A stretch of 42,157 bases of DNA from an uncultured Granulosicoccaceae bacterium (GTDB lineage Bacteria; Pseudomonadota; Gammaproteobacteria; Granulosicoccales; Granulosicoccaceae): contig CALJNA010000027.1 of NCBI GenBank assembly GCA_937981955.1, positions 1 through 42,157 of the forward strand, read 5' to 3'. The notes beneath the pieces are model-generated. The model was not told the DNA's origin, did no database searches, and saw only the letters and a list, made by a program, of their open reading frames with translations. Position numbers and translations under genes: made by a program. This document shows positions 28,147 through 35,963 of the stretch, piece after piece. Each line of letters begins with the position of its first letter. The first letter of the stretch is position 1.

Positions 28147-29261
28147 TATTTGGCATTCTTGATCGCTACATCGGTCGATCGATTCTGACGACCAGTCTGC
28201 TGGTGCTTTTAACGCTGGTAGCGCTGGCCGGTATATTTGGCTTTATCAGCGAGTTAGATGACGTTGGTAAAGGAAATTATACGGTTGCGAATGCATTGCA
28301 ATACATCTTCTTAACGCTACCGAGTAAAGCTTATTTACTGTTTGCACCCGCAGTGCTGCTTGGCAGTTTATTGGGCTTGGGTGCGATGGCTTCGAACAGC
28401 GAATTAACCGTTATGCGAGCGGCTGGAATATCTAATGGAAGAATAATTCGTGCCGTATTGATGACGGGTGTTGCATTGATGCTGCTGATTGCGTTGCTTG
28501 GCGAAACCATTATGCCCAAGGCGGAGCAAATCGCTGAAGAAATACGTTTAACCGCGTTAGAACAAAGATTATCAGTGAAGGGTAGAAACGGTTTATGGAT
28601 TAAATCAGGTGATAGATACGTCAATATTTCAACGGTTATGCCCGATTTCACGCTTTTGGATGTACACATACATGAATTCGATGGTGTTGAACTTATCAGT
28701 TCCATTCGTGCAGCACGCGCTATTAAAGCAACTGAGTTCGACGCAAAAGACTGGTTGCTACAGGAAGTTGAAACAACCCGATTTGATGCGGAATCGGTTG
28801 AAATTACTCAAACTGATGAACAGTTGTGGAGTGACGTAACTGATGTGGCCAACACCGGAGAAGTGTTGCCTAATTTGATCAGTGTTGATGTATTGAAAAG
28901 CCTGAAAGGCTCATCTGAAAGCCTTTCAGCCCGAAATCTTTATGATCAAATGCAGTATCTAAAAGAGAATCAACTTGATAGTCGCAGTGTTGAACTAGCG
29001 TTTTGGACAAAGATTGCAAGTCCTTTGGCTACTATAGTGATGCTGATGCTTTCTTTACCATTTGTGTTTGCTTCTCAGCGTTCCGGAGGTGCCGGACAGA
29101 AAATATTCATCGGCATTATGCTCGGGATAGTTTATGTGCTTGTTAACAAATTGTTAACGCAACTTGCACTTGCAAATGGCATGTCGCCATTGGTTAGCGC
29201 GTCATTGCCACTTGTCTGCTTTCTCGTTATCGCAATTTTAGGTATACAAAGAAGCGCTTAG
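28143..29261 (+). CDS. lptG: LPS export permease LptG
   Basis: Partner of LptF in LptB2FG. The 372 residues have the same 3 TM - periplasmic jellyroll - 3 TM layout (TM about 15-35, 60-80, 100-122, then 285-370). The start GILDRYIGRSILTTSLLVL and the motif MASNSELTVMRAAGIS are characteristic of the family. The periplasmic domain carries GLWIKSGDRYVNI. The ATG lies inside the lptF stop. The last third of the gene is more AT-rich than lptF and runs toward the AT-rich region at 29.3-30.2 kb. lptB and lptC are not in the window. Confidence 0.95.
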   Translation: MIFGILDRYIGRSILTTSLLVLLTLVALAGIFGFISELDDVGKGNYTVANALQYIFLTLPSKAYLLFAPAVLLGSLLGLGAMASNSELTVMRAAGISNGRIIRAVLMTGVALMLLIALLGETIMPKAEQIAEEIRLTALEQRLSVKGRNGLWIKSGDRYVNISTVMPDFTLLDVHIHEFDGVELISSIRAARAIKATEFDAKDWLLQEVETTRFDAESVEITQTDEQLWSDVTDVANTGEVLPNLISVDVLKSLKGSSESLSARNLYDQMQYLKENQLDSRSVELAFWTKIASPLATIVMLMLSLPFVFASQRSGGAGQKIFIGIMLGIVYVLVNKLLTQLALANGMSPLVSASLPLVCFLVIAILGIQRSA

Positions 29262-29334
29262 CAGTGTTGCTCATAAGTTTGTATTGCACATCCCTCCAAG
29301 TACTAAAAACACGCTTTTCAAGTCGCTGATTCGG

Positions 29335-29763
29335 TCAACGTTTCTTCTTTAACTCTTTGTTTTTAATAACTATTTTTGTTTTCGACCATGTGTCGTGAAA
29401 ACCTTGTCCGGACTTGCGTAACACGGCTGCGAAAAGCGTTATACCGAATAAAAACGTACCTGCTAAATAGCGTTGAACACATTGTTTATAAGTTATTTGT
29501 TCATTTGATTCGCTAATAACTTTTATACGCCAGGCTTGCATACCCAATGTTTGTCCGCCATGACGCCAAAACCAACTGAAGAATAAAAAACCAACGCCGT
29601 ATAAAACAAGTTTGAATGCATGATTTTCGATTGCCTGACCCTGATTAAATGCGATTGAGATGCTTGCAACGACAAAAAAAATGGCAATTAGCAATAAACT
29701 GTCATAAAAAAATGCGGCAATGCGTCGAAACACAAATGAGGGTAAAGATGAATTGTTTTGCAT
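29335..29763 (-). CDS. RDD family membrane protein
   Basis: 142 residues with three or four hydrophobic segments (about 14-36, 48-66 and 92-112). The family motif region appears as SFVFRRIAAFFYDSLLL (the R..A...D arrangement after which RDD is named), plus GGQTLGMQAWRIKVIS and GQGFHDTWSKTKIV, all typical of RDD proteins. The C-terminus is Lys-rich (NKELKKKR). Function unknown; some relatives act in ion or osmotic homeostasis. It converges on lptG with a 73-bp gap. Codon use is noticeably AT-rich. Confidence 0.88.
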   Translation of the reverse strand: MQNNSSLPSFVFRRIAAFFYDSLLLIAIFFVVASISIAFNQGQAIENHAFKLVLYGVGFLFFSWFWRHGGQTLGMQAWRIKVISESNEQITYKQCVQRYLAGTFLFGITLFAAVLRKSGQGFHDTWSKTKIVIKNKELKKKR

Positions 29764-30051
29764 GTTCGCAAAGTTAATTTTTATGCTGAAACGCTATATA
29801 TACAGTAAAAAAACGAATTCGAACAATTTGCGTGTCGAACTTGCAGCACGCGAATAATTTGTAAATCCGACAACTTGGTCTACGTTTATTTTAATAAAAA
29901 TATAACTTGTAGTTGAAATAAGTTTGAACTATGTGGACAATGCGCACCTTGAAGCGAAGTATTTGCGTTCGTTGTTATAGTTAATTTTGAACAAGATCGA
30001 TTTGCTTTTAAACGTTTTAAGTAACAATGAACTAAGTTAAAACGTTAAATT
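29764..30051. other. AT-rich intergenic region
   Basis: About 290 bp of strongly AT-rich sequence between the RDD gene and the H1-like gene's control region, part of a 450-bp gap. I see no convincing reading frame, tRNA or strong terminator. TATATATACAG near 29795 and runs of T/A could serve promoters on either strand, including one for the RDD gene. The composition suits a protein-bound or curved regulatory region. Confidence 0.6.
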
Positions 30052-30114
30052 AAACGCAAGTTGATATGAATTCTAAAACGCAAGTTGATAAATTTTTATT
30101 TGTTGGCCTGTATT
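30052..30114 (+). promoter_or_regulatory. Direct-repeat operator and candidate promoter of the H1-like gene
   Basis: The 15-mer AAACGCAAGTTGATA occurs twice, at 30052-30066 and 30076-30090, with a 24-bp period. The second copy ends in TTGATA (30085-30090), which can serve as a -35, with TGTATT (30109-30114) as a -10 after 18 bp. The repeats would thus overlap and precede the promoter, the usual arrangement for a regulator binding side by side. Transcription would start near 30121. Confidence 0.5.
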
Positions 30115-30151
30115 TTGGATGTGTGTATGCAGTCATTAGGTTGGCTGCTTG

Positions 30152-30210
30152 AGGAGTCTGGTTTACCTGGCTCCTGATTTTTTGTTTAACAATTCATTCG
30201 TCAGGAGTTA
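30152..30210 (+). promoter_or_regulatory. Leader with intrinsic terminator and alternative SD-sequestering pairing
   Basis: AGGAGTCTGG (30152-30161) pairs CCTGGCTCCT (30166-30175) around a TTTA loop (one G-U, one U-U mismatch) and is followed by six T (30178-30183), a typical intrinsic terminator. It is 38 nt before the start codon of the H1-like gene, inside its leader. CTCCTGA (30171-30177), the right arm, is perfectly complementary to TCAGGAG (30201-30207), which contains the Shine-Dalgarno. With flanking wobbles about 11 pairs form. The two structures are mutually exclusive. No known riboswitch aptamer is recognised upstream. Confidence 0.55.
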
Positions 30211-30213
30211 TCC

Positions 30214-30552
30214 ATGGCTCGAATCAGTAAACCGGTGAAAGCATCACCTGCTAAAGCTGGCAAAAAGAAGGCAGCTGGTAAAAAGGCTGGAAAGAAGAAG
30301 TCAACTGTCCGCAGAAAGAAAAAGGCAGCTGGCAAGAAAAAAGCGACCAAAAAGAAGGCCGCTAAGAAGAAAGTAACCAAAAAACGCACTAAGAAGAAGG
30401 CAGCGGGTAAGAAACGCGCCAAAAAGAAGGCCGCTGGTAAGAAGCGCGCCAAGAAAAAGGCCGCTGGTAAGAAGCGCGCTAAGAAAAAGGCCGCAGGAAA
30501 GAAGCGCGCGAAGAAAAAGTCAGCCGGTAAGAAACGCGCCAAGAAGGGCTAG
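30214..30552 (+). CDS. Histone H1-like Lys/Ala repeat protein
   Basis: 112 residues, almost entirely Lys, Ala, Gly and Arg, with no hydrophobic core. The first ~59 residues are irregular KKAAGKKAGKKKSTVRRKK-type sequence, then five exact-length decapeptide repeats KKKAAGKKRA (the last is KKKSAGKKRA) and a terminal KKG. Proteins of this composition resemble eukaryotic H1 C-terminal domains, chlamydial Hc proteins and Pseudomonas AlgP, and bind DNA or RNA nonspecifically through charge. The Shine-Dalgarno AGGAG (30203-30207) is well placed. The gene stands alone, with an elaborate leader upstream and two hairpins downstream. The opposite-strand frame is a shadow. Confidence 0.9.
   Translation: MARISKPVKASPAKAGKKKAAGKKAGKKKSTVRRKKKAAGKKKATKKKAAKKKVTKKRTKKKAAGKKRAKKKAAGKKRAKKKAAGKKRAKKKAAGKKRAKKKSAGKKRAKKG
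30391..30540 (+). repeat. Five tandem 30-bp repeats in the H1-like gene
   Basis: Five consecutive 30-bp units (30391, 30421, 30451, 30481, 30511) each encode KKK(A/S)AGKKRA. Units 2-4 are nearly identical in DNA, with mostly third-position differences. Such an array can change copy number by slippage or recombination without breaking the frame. Confidence 0.93.
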
Positions 30553-30574
30553 AAGACCGACCAATCGCTTGATA

Positions 30575-30659
30575 GAAACCGTGGCGAACCACTCGCCATG
30601 GTTTCAGTCGGGCGATCTGGCTTTTTACAAACGGGTTCGCTGTGAAGCGGCCCGTTTTT
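30575..30659 (+). terminator. Two hairpins after the H1-like gene
   Basis: GAAACCGTGGCGA (30575-30587) pairs TCGCCATGGTTTC (30593-30605) over 13 pairs with one G-U, around a 5-nt loop. A second hairpin built on ACGGG/CCCGT with an inner TCGCT/AGCGG (30631-30654) is followed by five T (30655-30659). The second is a good intrinsic terminator; the first may protect the mRNA 3' end. Confidence 0.75.
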
Positions 30660-30779
30660 GCGTTTAGGCAGAATTATAATTCAAGCACGTTAGTTTTGAT
30701 TGTCTCCGGTGCCATTTTGGAAGCGCCAACCCACCCACCATGCATAAATTCGTAAATCAGTAGCACGGTTGTCTGTCGC

Positions 30780-32036
30780 TCACAGAATCGATTCCGAGAA
30801 ATGTTCAAAAGGAATCACGGACACGGTGGTCCCTTTTTTTACGCCAGCGTTGTCAAACCCTAACTCGACAAAACAATTTGCCCGGTGCAATGAAGTAATC
30901 ACATGCGAATCCTGCAATCCGGTTGTTGAAACCTCCCAAGTGTCATCACTGGTACGTATAAGCATTCCACGTTGGTATTCCACGCGACCTGGCAGTTTTT
31001 TCAAATCGGTATTCAAAGTCGCGGATATGCGAGGCAGCTCTGTTGCAGGCTGATTCAGCAATTTTTGAATCGTTGGTATAACAAACATCATGCAGGTAAC
31101 CGCTGCAGAAACAGGGTTTCCCGGTAATCCAAAATACGGCTTGTGTTTGTCCAATAAACCAAAGGTCAGTGGTCGACCTGGTTTCATGGCGATTTTCCAC
31201 ATGTGTAATTCTCCCGCCTTTTCGAGCACAGGACGAACAAAATCAGCATCACCGACGGAAACACCACCGGATGATATAACCAGATCAAACGCTTTACATC
31301 GCTCGAAGGCATCTTGCATAGCCTCGATGCTGTCTTTAACAATTCCCAAATCGGTGACTTGAACGGCTGGATTATTCAGTAACGCTGCAAGCAGCGCGCG
31401 ATTCGCATCGTAAATGTGGCCTTCGGGAAGTGTTTCTCCAGTCTCTGCTAACTCGTCTCCTGTAGAAAAAACGCAGACACGTAGCGGTTTAAGTACATCA
31501 ACATGTGTGATGCCATGCGAATACAAACAAGCAATCTGTGCTGCCGCCAAACGTTGTCCCGCACTCATCAGTGATGAACCTTTTACGCTATCTGAACCCG
31601 GTGGACGTACATGAAAACCTTTTACCGGTTTTTTCACGATGTGTACTTTGCCATTGCGAACTTCAATGTTTTCCTGCTGAACGACGGTATCGGCAAAATC
31701 CGGTACACGGGCGCCAGTTGTAATTCGATGGCATTCATTTTTGCCAGCGTCATTGTCGCTTGGATGCCCGGCCAGTGAATGAGCACTGATGTTCAGTGCT
31801 GTAGATGCTTCATTAAAACGGAAAGCATAACCATCCATCGCCGACGCTCTAAAAGGTGGAACATTTATCGGTGAAGCGACCTCATCTGACAAGACACGTC
31901 CAAGCGCACTTGCAACCGGAATGCGTTCGGTCTGTGACAGTGTTGGTAACCGAGAAAATATGATGTCTCTTGCCGCTTGCATGCTAATCGACGTTGGATC
32001 GGCATCGCTGTCATTGACTGGTGTTTGATCGGTCAT
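30780..32036 (-). CDS. moeA: Molybdopterin molybdenumtransferase MoeA
   Basis: Inserts molybdate into adenylylated molybdopterin to complete the molybdenum cofactor. The 418 residues show the MoeA domains in order: PPFRASAMDGYAF (about 60-72), RITTGARVPDFADTVVQQE, then the MogA-like domain with VFSTGDEL, GHIYDANRALL, DLVISSGGVSVGDADFV and MAMKPGRP-type sequence (IAMKPGRPLTFG), FGLPGNPVSAAV, and the C-terminal beta domain. Length matches E. coli MoeA (411). It stands alone, divergent from xerD with 44 bp between; no other cofactor genes are in the window. Confidence 0.96.
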   Translation of the reverse strand: MTDQTPVNDSDADPTSISMQAARDIIFSRLPTLSQTERIPVASALGRVLSDEVASPINVPPFRASAMDGYAFRFNEASTALNISAHSLAGHPSDNDAGKNECHRITTGARVPDFADTVVQQENIEVRNGKVHIVKKPVKGFHVRPPGSDSVKGSSLMSAGQRLAAAQIACLYSHGITHVDVLKPLRVCVFSTGDELAETGETLPEGHIYDANRALLAALLNNPAVQVTDLGIVKDSIEAMQDAFERCKAFDLVISSGGVSVGDADFVRPVLEKAGELHMWKIAMKPGRPLTFGLLDKHKPYFGLPGNPVSAAVTCMMFVIPTIQKLLNQPATELPRISATLNTDLKKLPGRVEYQRGMLIRTSDDTWEVSTTGLQDSHVITSLHRANCFVELGFDNAGVKKGTTVSVIPFEHFSESIL

Positions 32037-32080
32037 GGTGTTTCGACGAAGTTCGTGTGTTTGTTTGCTAACATGTACCT

Positions 32081-33010
32081 ATGCAAAGCGCAATAAAAGA
32101 CGAGAAACCGGTTCTCGATTCAGATTCCCGGCGCCTGCTTTTACAGTTTAGCGATATGTTGCTTGTGGAGCGCGGATTAAGCAAACACACCGTATCCGCC
32201 TATGAGACCGATATCAAACTATTTGCATTGCATTTGCAGTCCATTGGCAGTGTTTCGGTTAAAAACGCAAACAGAGCCGACATTATGGGGTTTCTCGGTA
32301 CCCGAGTTGAATCCGGCGGGAGCGCCCGAAGTGCAGCGCGTATGTTATCCGCGCTAAGGCGTTTTTACGGGTTTCTAGTGCGTGAACGGTTTGTCAGTGA
32401 AGACCCCACCGTTTTAATTGATGCACCTACTATCGGGCGACCGTTACCGTCTACGTTGAGCGAGACAGAAGTGCGAAAGCTGCTAAACGCGCCGGTGATC
32501 AGCACCGATATTGGTCTGCGCGACAGAGCCATGCTCGAATTATTGTATGCGTGTGGACTCAGAGTTACCGAGCTGGTCTCGTTAAACGTTGATCAGGTCA
32601 ATTTGCAGCAAGGTGTGGTTCGCGTTTGGGGTAAAGGCAACAAAGAGCGACTGGTACCTATGGGTGAAGCAGCTTCAGACTGGATTGAACGCTATACGCG
32701 TGATGCACGTGATAATTTGGTAAAAGGACTCACCAGCACACTGTTTCTGTCACTCAGAGGCCGAGAGATGACGCGACAGAGCTTTTGGCATCGAATAAAG
32801 GCGCATGGGCTTGCTGCTGGAATAAACGCGCATTTGTCGCCTCACACGCTTAGGCACGCATTTGCAACGCATTTGGTCAACAACGATGCTGATTTAAGAG
32901 TGGTTCAGCTATTGCTAGGACATAGTGATCTCTCGACAACACAAATTTACACACACGTTGCAAGAGAAAGGCTCAAATACATCCACGCCGCACATCACCC
33001 ACGCGGGTAA
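32081..33010 (+). CDS. xerD: Tyrosine recombinase XerD
   Basis: Site-specific recombinase that with XerC resolves chromosome dimers at dif. The 309 residues have the N-terminal SAM-like core-binding domain (about 20-105) and the catalytic domain with R161 (CGLRVTEL), K185 (WGKGNKER), H255 and R258 (HTLRHAFATH), H281 (LGHSDLSTTQIY) and nucleophile Y290. All six catalytic residues are present. The family choice (XerD rather than XerC or a phage integrase) rests on length, sequence and the dsbC gene that follows, the same pairing as in E. coli. Confidence 0.95.
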   Translation: MQSAIKDEKPVLDSDSRRLLLQFSDMLLVERGLSKHTVSAYETDIKLFALHLQSIGSVSVKNANRADIMGFLGTRVESGGSARSAARMLSALRRFYGFLVRERFVSEDPTVLIDAPTIGRPLPSTLSETEVRKLLNAPVISTDIGLRDRAMLELLYACGLRVTELVSLNVDQVNLQQGVVRVWGKGNKERLVPMGEAASDWIERYTRDARDNLVKGLTSTLFLSLRGREMTRQSFWHRIKAHGLAAGINAHLSPHTLRHAFATHLVNNDADLRVVQLLLGHSDLSTTQIYTHVARERLKYIHAAHHPRG

Positions 33011-33167
33011 ATCCCTGTGGCCAAGTTTGCGTGGTTGAAATCGTCAGACCTTATTAATCGTTACAAATAACTTGGGTGGGTTTTCGTGAAATCCTGATTA
33101 CAACGGTAAAACTGAACTTAATTTAACGAAAACACACTAAAACAAATTACCCGCAGGTAACTTACAC

Positions 33168-34019
33168 ATGTCGATACTCACTTCTATATCTAACAACACC
33201 GCGGTTGCAATTGCAATTGCTGCTGCGATTGGCTTTGCTGCGCCGGTTTTTGCTCAAGACTCCGCGGCGAAAACAACCATGGCTGAAACGCACGATGGAA
33301 AACCGGCTATGGCGGAAGAAATCGCGGGCATGATCAATACACCAACCGATGAAAAACACAAAAAAGTGTTTGATGCATTCAGAGCGCGACTGCCAGGTGT
33401 GCCCATTGAATCACTGAGTGACGGCCCTTACCCCGGCTTGTACGAAATCATCACAAATTCGCAAGTGATCTACGTCGACGAAGAGGTGTCTTTATTGTTT
33501 CAGGGTGATCTGATCGATATGAACACTGGCACCAACCTGACAGAAGCGCGCCTTACCGGAATTCATATGGGACTGATAAACGCCGTTGGTGAAGAGAATA
33601 TGCTGGTGTACAAATCAGAAAAACCTTCTGACCGGAATATCACAGTTTTCACGGATATAAACTGCGGCTATTGCCGTTTGTTACACGGTGAAATAGATAC
33701 CTTGCTCGAAGGAGGGGTCAATGTGCGTTACCTCATGTTCCCGCGCGCAGGTCTTCAGAGTGATTCACGTACAGCACTTGAGAGTGTCTGGTGCGCGGAC
33801 GATCCTCAAGCCGCAATGACTTCTGCCAAAGCTGGTAATCCAATTGAACCAAAATCCTGTACAACACCTGTGGAGGAGCACTACGCGTTGGCTGAACAAG
33901 TAGGCCTGCGAGGTACGCCGCTCATCTATTTGGACAACGGAACGGCTATCCCAGGCTACCGGGAAGCCAAGATTCTGGTCGAGATGATTAACAGCACAGA
34001 GCCGCAACCCCAGCAGTAA
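33168..34019 (+). CDS. dsbC: Periplasmic disulfide isomerase DsbC-like
   Basis: 283 residues with a signal peptide (cleavage near FAAPVFAQ, about residue 30), a 35-residue low-complexity linker rich in Ala/Glu/Met, an N-terminal dimerisation domain (about 65-130) and a thioredoxin-fold domain with FTDINCGYCRLLH, redox motif C166-G-Y-C169, the cis-Pro region RGTPLIYLDNG (P following G-T) and a second cysteine pair (VWCADD...SCTT). DsbC isomerises wrong disulfides and is kept reduced by DsbD. It is about 45 residues longer than E. coli DsbC, largely from the linker. It follows xerD after 157 bp. Confidence 0.93.
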   Translation: MSILTSISNNTAVAIAIAAAIGFAAPVFAQDSAAKTTMAETHDGKPAMAEEIAGMINTPTDEKHKKVFDAFRARLPGVPIESLSDGPYPGLYEIITNSQVIYVDEEVSLLFQGDLIDMNTGTNLTEARLTGIHMGLINAVGEENMLVYKSEKPSDRNITVFTDINCGYCRLLHGEIDTLLEGGVNVRYLMFPRAGLQSDSRTALESVWCADDPQAAMTSAKAGNPIEPKSCTTPVEEHYALAEQVGLRGTPLIYLDNGTAIPGYREAKILVEMINSTEPQPQQ

Positions 34020-34056
34020 TTAGCTGGTTAACTGGCGAAGCTGCTGATACCCCGAT

Positions 34057-34078
34057 ACCGAAGCTGATATGCTTCGGT
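34057..34078 (+). terminator. Stem-loop after dsbC
   Basis: ACCGAAGC (34057-34064) pairs GCTTCGGT (34071-34078) perfectly around a 6-nt loop, 37 bp after the dsbC stop, followed by TTAG rather than a long T-tract. Probably a modest terminator. Confidence 0.5.
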
Positions 34079-34173
34079 TTAGAAACAGGTTCAACAGCGC
34101 GACTAACGAGATGTTGAAATAAGGATTGCCTGCGTTGTTGTCTGTAGTAAGACTTGAGGAGGTCTGTGCTGCT

Positions 34174-34836
34174 ATGTCCACGCGCCGTATTCTAATAAAT
34201 CTTAGTTTATTACATCTTAGCTTGCTAAATCTTAGTTCGCTCACTTTCTGGCAAAACAGGCACGCCCGGCCAGGGTATCTGAATCTACCCGCAATCGCTG
34301 GTGCATTCATTCTGCTGACGGCTTTTGCGCACCCAACATTCGCCAATGCTGATCAAAGTGACCCCCAGCTCGACGAGCTTTTCGACTCACTTAAACTGGC
34401 GCAATCCAATTCTGAATCAAAAGAAATAGAGAATCAGATATGGCGTATCTGGCTTGAAGCGCCCGATGAATACAGTGCAGATTTACTTTCTCAGGTCACC
34501 TACGCCATGTCGGTTGGACAGCATGAGCTTGCACTGCGTATATCCAATGAGCTTGTCGACAGTGCACCAGAATACGCTGAAGGGTGGAACAAGCGGGCTA
34601 CCTTGCAATACATTCTTGGCAATCATGGCTTGTCGGTAGCTGACATAAAAGAGACCTTGATACTCGAGCCCAGACACTTCGGAGCGCTGTCTGGCCTGGG
34701 TCTGATATTCATGCGTTCGGGCAATCTGGAAGCGGCGCATGATGTGTTTAGTCGCGTGGTTGAAATTACTCCCGGGTCGGAAAATGCGCGCGGTTCTCTG
34801 GAAAGAGTTGAATCAATGTTGGGTGAAAAAATCTGA
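34174..34836 (+). CDS. Exported TPR-repeat protein
   Basis: 220 residues from ATG 34174, with GGAGG 11 nt upstream; an in-frame upstream start (34126) would add 16 residues before a basic MSTRR N-terminus and is less likely. The N-terminus has an unusual Leu/Ser-rich stretch (NLSLLHLSLLNLSSL) from three 15-bp tandem repeats, then a second hydrophobic segment ending in AHPTFANA that could be the true signal or anchor. The rest is helical with at least three TPR-like units (YAMSVGQHELALRISNELVDSAPEYAEGWNKRA, LGNHGLSVADIKETLILEP, RSGNLEAAHDVFSRVVEITP). It likely acts as a scaffold in the periplasm; its partner is unknown. Confidence 0.8.
   Translation: MSTRRILINLSLLHLSLLNLSSLTFWQNRHARPGYLNLPAIAGAFILLTAFAHPTFANADQSDPQLDELFDSLKLAQSNSESKEIENQIWRIWLEAPDEYSADLLSQVTYAMSVGQHELALRISNELVDSAPEYAEGWNKRATLQYILGNHGLSVADIKETLILEPRHFGALSGLGLIFMRSGNLEAAHDVFSRVVEITPGSENARGSLERVESMLGEKI
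34197..34241 (+). repeat. Three tandem 15-bp repeats in the TPR gene leader
   Basis: Units at 34197-34211, 34212-34226 and 34227-34241 share the pattern (A)ATCTTAGNTT. They encode repeated Leu-Ser-Leu residues between the start codon and the second hydrophobic segment. They lengthen the N-terminus in frame, so copy-number variation would change its length by five residues per unit. Confidence 0.85.
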
Positions 34837-34921
34837 TTGCACCCTTGTCACTCACTCTGAGCTTATCGTTTGTCTAAAAGCGCTAAACTCAACCGGGTAA
34901 TGAGCCTGGAAAAGTGTTGTA

Positions 34922-35899
34922 ATGCTCCATCGTTTTATCGCAGTGTTGTTATCGCTTTTGCCTGTTTCATTCGCTGCTGCCAGTTCGGTTACCGGTAACT
35001 TTATTCAGCAGCGTGCGCTCGATCCTTTCAAGTTACAAACCGGCTTACCCTCTGCGGCGAGTCGGTTGGTTTCCTCCAGTGAACTGCAGCTCTCAGTTGT
35101 GCACAACAACGTATTTATGGGCGGTTCAACTCTGAATGAGCGACTTATACTTGATGGCGAGAGTAGCCAGGTCAATTTACGGTTCCGTCATCGGCTAAAT
35201 CAATGTTGGCAGGTAAATGCCAGTGCGAGTTGGCTGTCCCATTCTGGTGGCTGGTTCGATAACCCGGTTGACGATTGGCATCAGTTCTTTGGCTTGCCTG
35301 ACGCCATGCGTGGTGAAACCCCAGCCAACCAGCTCGAATACTCCTACGAAAATGGTACAGAAAGACGCGCACTCACTGATGAAAGCCACGGTTGGGGTGA
35401 CAGTCAGCTGCACCTTCAACGCAGTATCGGGTGTGTGGACAATGCACCGATTTTACGATTTGGTTTGAAGTTGCCTATCGGTGCAATCAATGAATTCCGT
35501 GGCAATGGCAGGCTGGACGCATTTGTTGATCTGCAATCATCATGGCAACAACGAGCGCCGAGTTCACGCTGGAAATGGGCAGCGAGTGTCGGTGCACTGA
35601 CCACCAGTGGTGATTCCGGGCAGGTGTTGGAGCAGGAAGCACTTGTAGGGTTCGGTGTGATCGGGTTGAACGCAAGACTGGGGCCGCGCATTCAGTTGCT
35701 GAGCCAACTCGACTGGCATACGGCTATGTTTAAAAGTGATTTACGCGAACTGAGTGAAACCGCAGTGCAGTTATCGCTCGGGTTGCGTTACTTGACGCAC
35801 TCCCGTGGTTCCTGGGAAATCAGTTTTTCGGAAGATGCAGTCATCGATACGGCACCGGATATTGTTGTCAGGCTTGCCTGGATATCACGTTTCGATTAG
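34922..35899 (+). CDS. DUF3187 family exported protein
   Basis: 325 residues with a signal peptide (MLHRFIAVLLSLLPVSFAAA, cleavage near residue 20). The sequence is rich in short beta strands (LQLSVVHNNVFMG, VNLRFRHRLNQCWQVNASASWLSHSGG, LHLQRSIGCVDNAPILRFGLKLPIG) and contains the pattern W-H-Q-F-F-G-L-P-D (about residues 119-127) that I associate with DUF3187, a group of predicted outer-membrane barrel proteins of unknown function. Two cysteines (near 96 and 173) may pair. It ends in FD rather than a terminal aromatic residue. It follows the TPR gene after 85 bp and converges on lon. Confidence 0.78.
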   Translation: MLHRFIAVLLSLLPVSFAAASSVTGNFIQQRALDPFKLQTGLPSAASRLVSSSELQLSVVHNNVFMGGSTLNERLILDGESSQVNLRFRHRLNQCWQVNASASWLSHSGGWFDNPVDDWHQFFGLPDAMRGETPANQLEYSYENGTERRALTDESHGWGDSQLHLQRSIGCVDNAPILRFGLKLPIGAINEFRGNGRLDAFVDLQSSWQQRAPSSRWKWAASVGALTTSGDSGQVLEQEALVGFGVIGLNARLGPRIQLLSQLDWHTAMFKSDLRELSETAVQLSLGLRYLTHSRGSWEISFSEDAVIDTAPDIVVRLAWISRFD

Positions 35900-35902
35900 C
35901 CC

Positions 35903-35940
35903 TTTGCCACCATAGAGCTCTCTACCCAGCTGGTGGCAAA
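35903..35940. terminator. Bidirectional terminator between the DUF3187 gene and lon
   Basis: TTTGCCACCA (35903-35912) and TGGTGGCAAA (35931-35940) form a perfect 10-bp stem; the 18-nt loop contains the palindrome AGAGCTCT. A-rich and T-rich ends flank the stem on both strands, as expected between convergent genes. Confidence 0.75.
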
Positions 35941-35963
35941 TGTGTGCTTGAAAATATCAAAAC

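Noticed and set aside
30201-30542. Long open frame on the minus strand opposite the H1-like gene (Phe/Ala/Leu-rich)
   Set aside because: It is the mirror of AAG/GCC-rich codons; the plus frame has a good Shine-Dalgarno and a recognisable composition.
32081-33010. Tyrosine recombinase considered as a mobile-element integrase tied to the tRNA-Leu repeat
   Set aside because: Sequence, length and the adjoining dsbC identify it as chromosomal XerD, 32 kb from the repeat.
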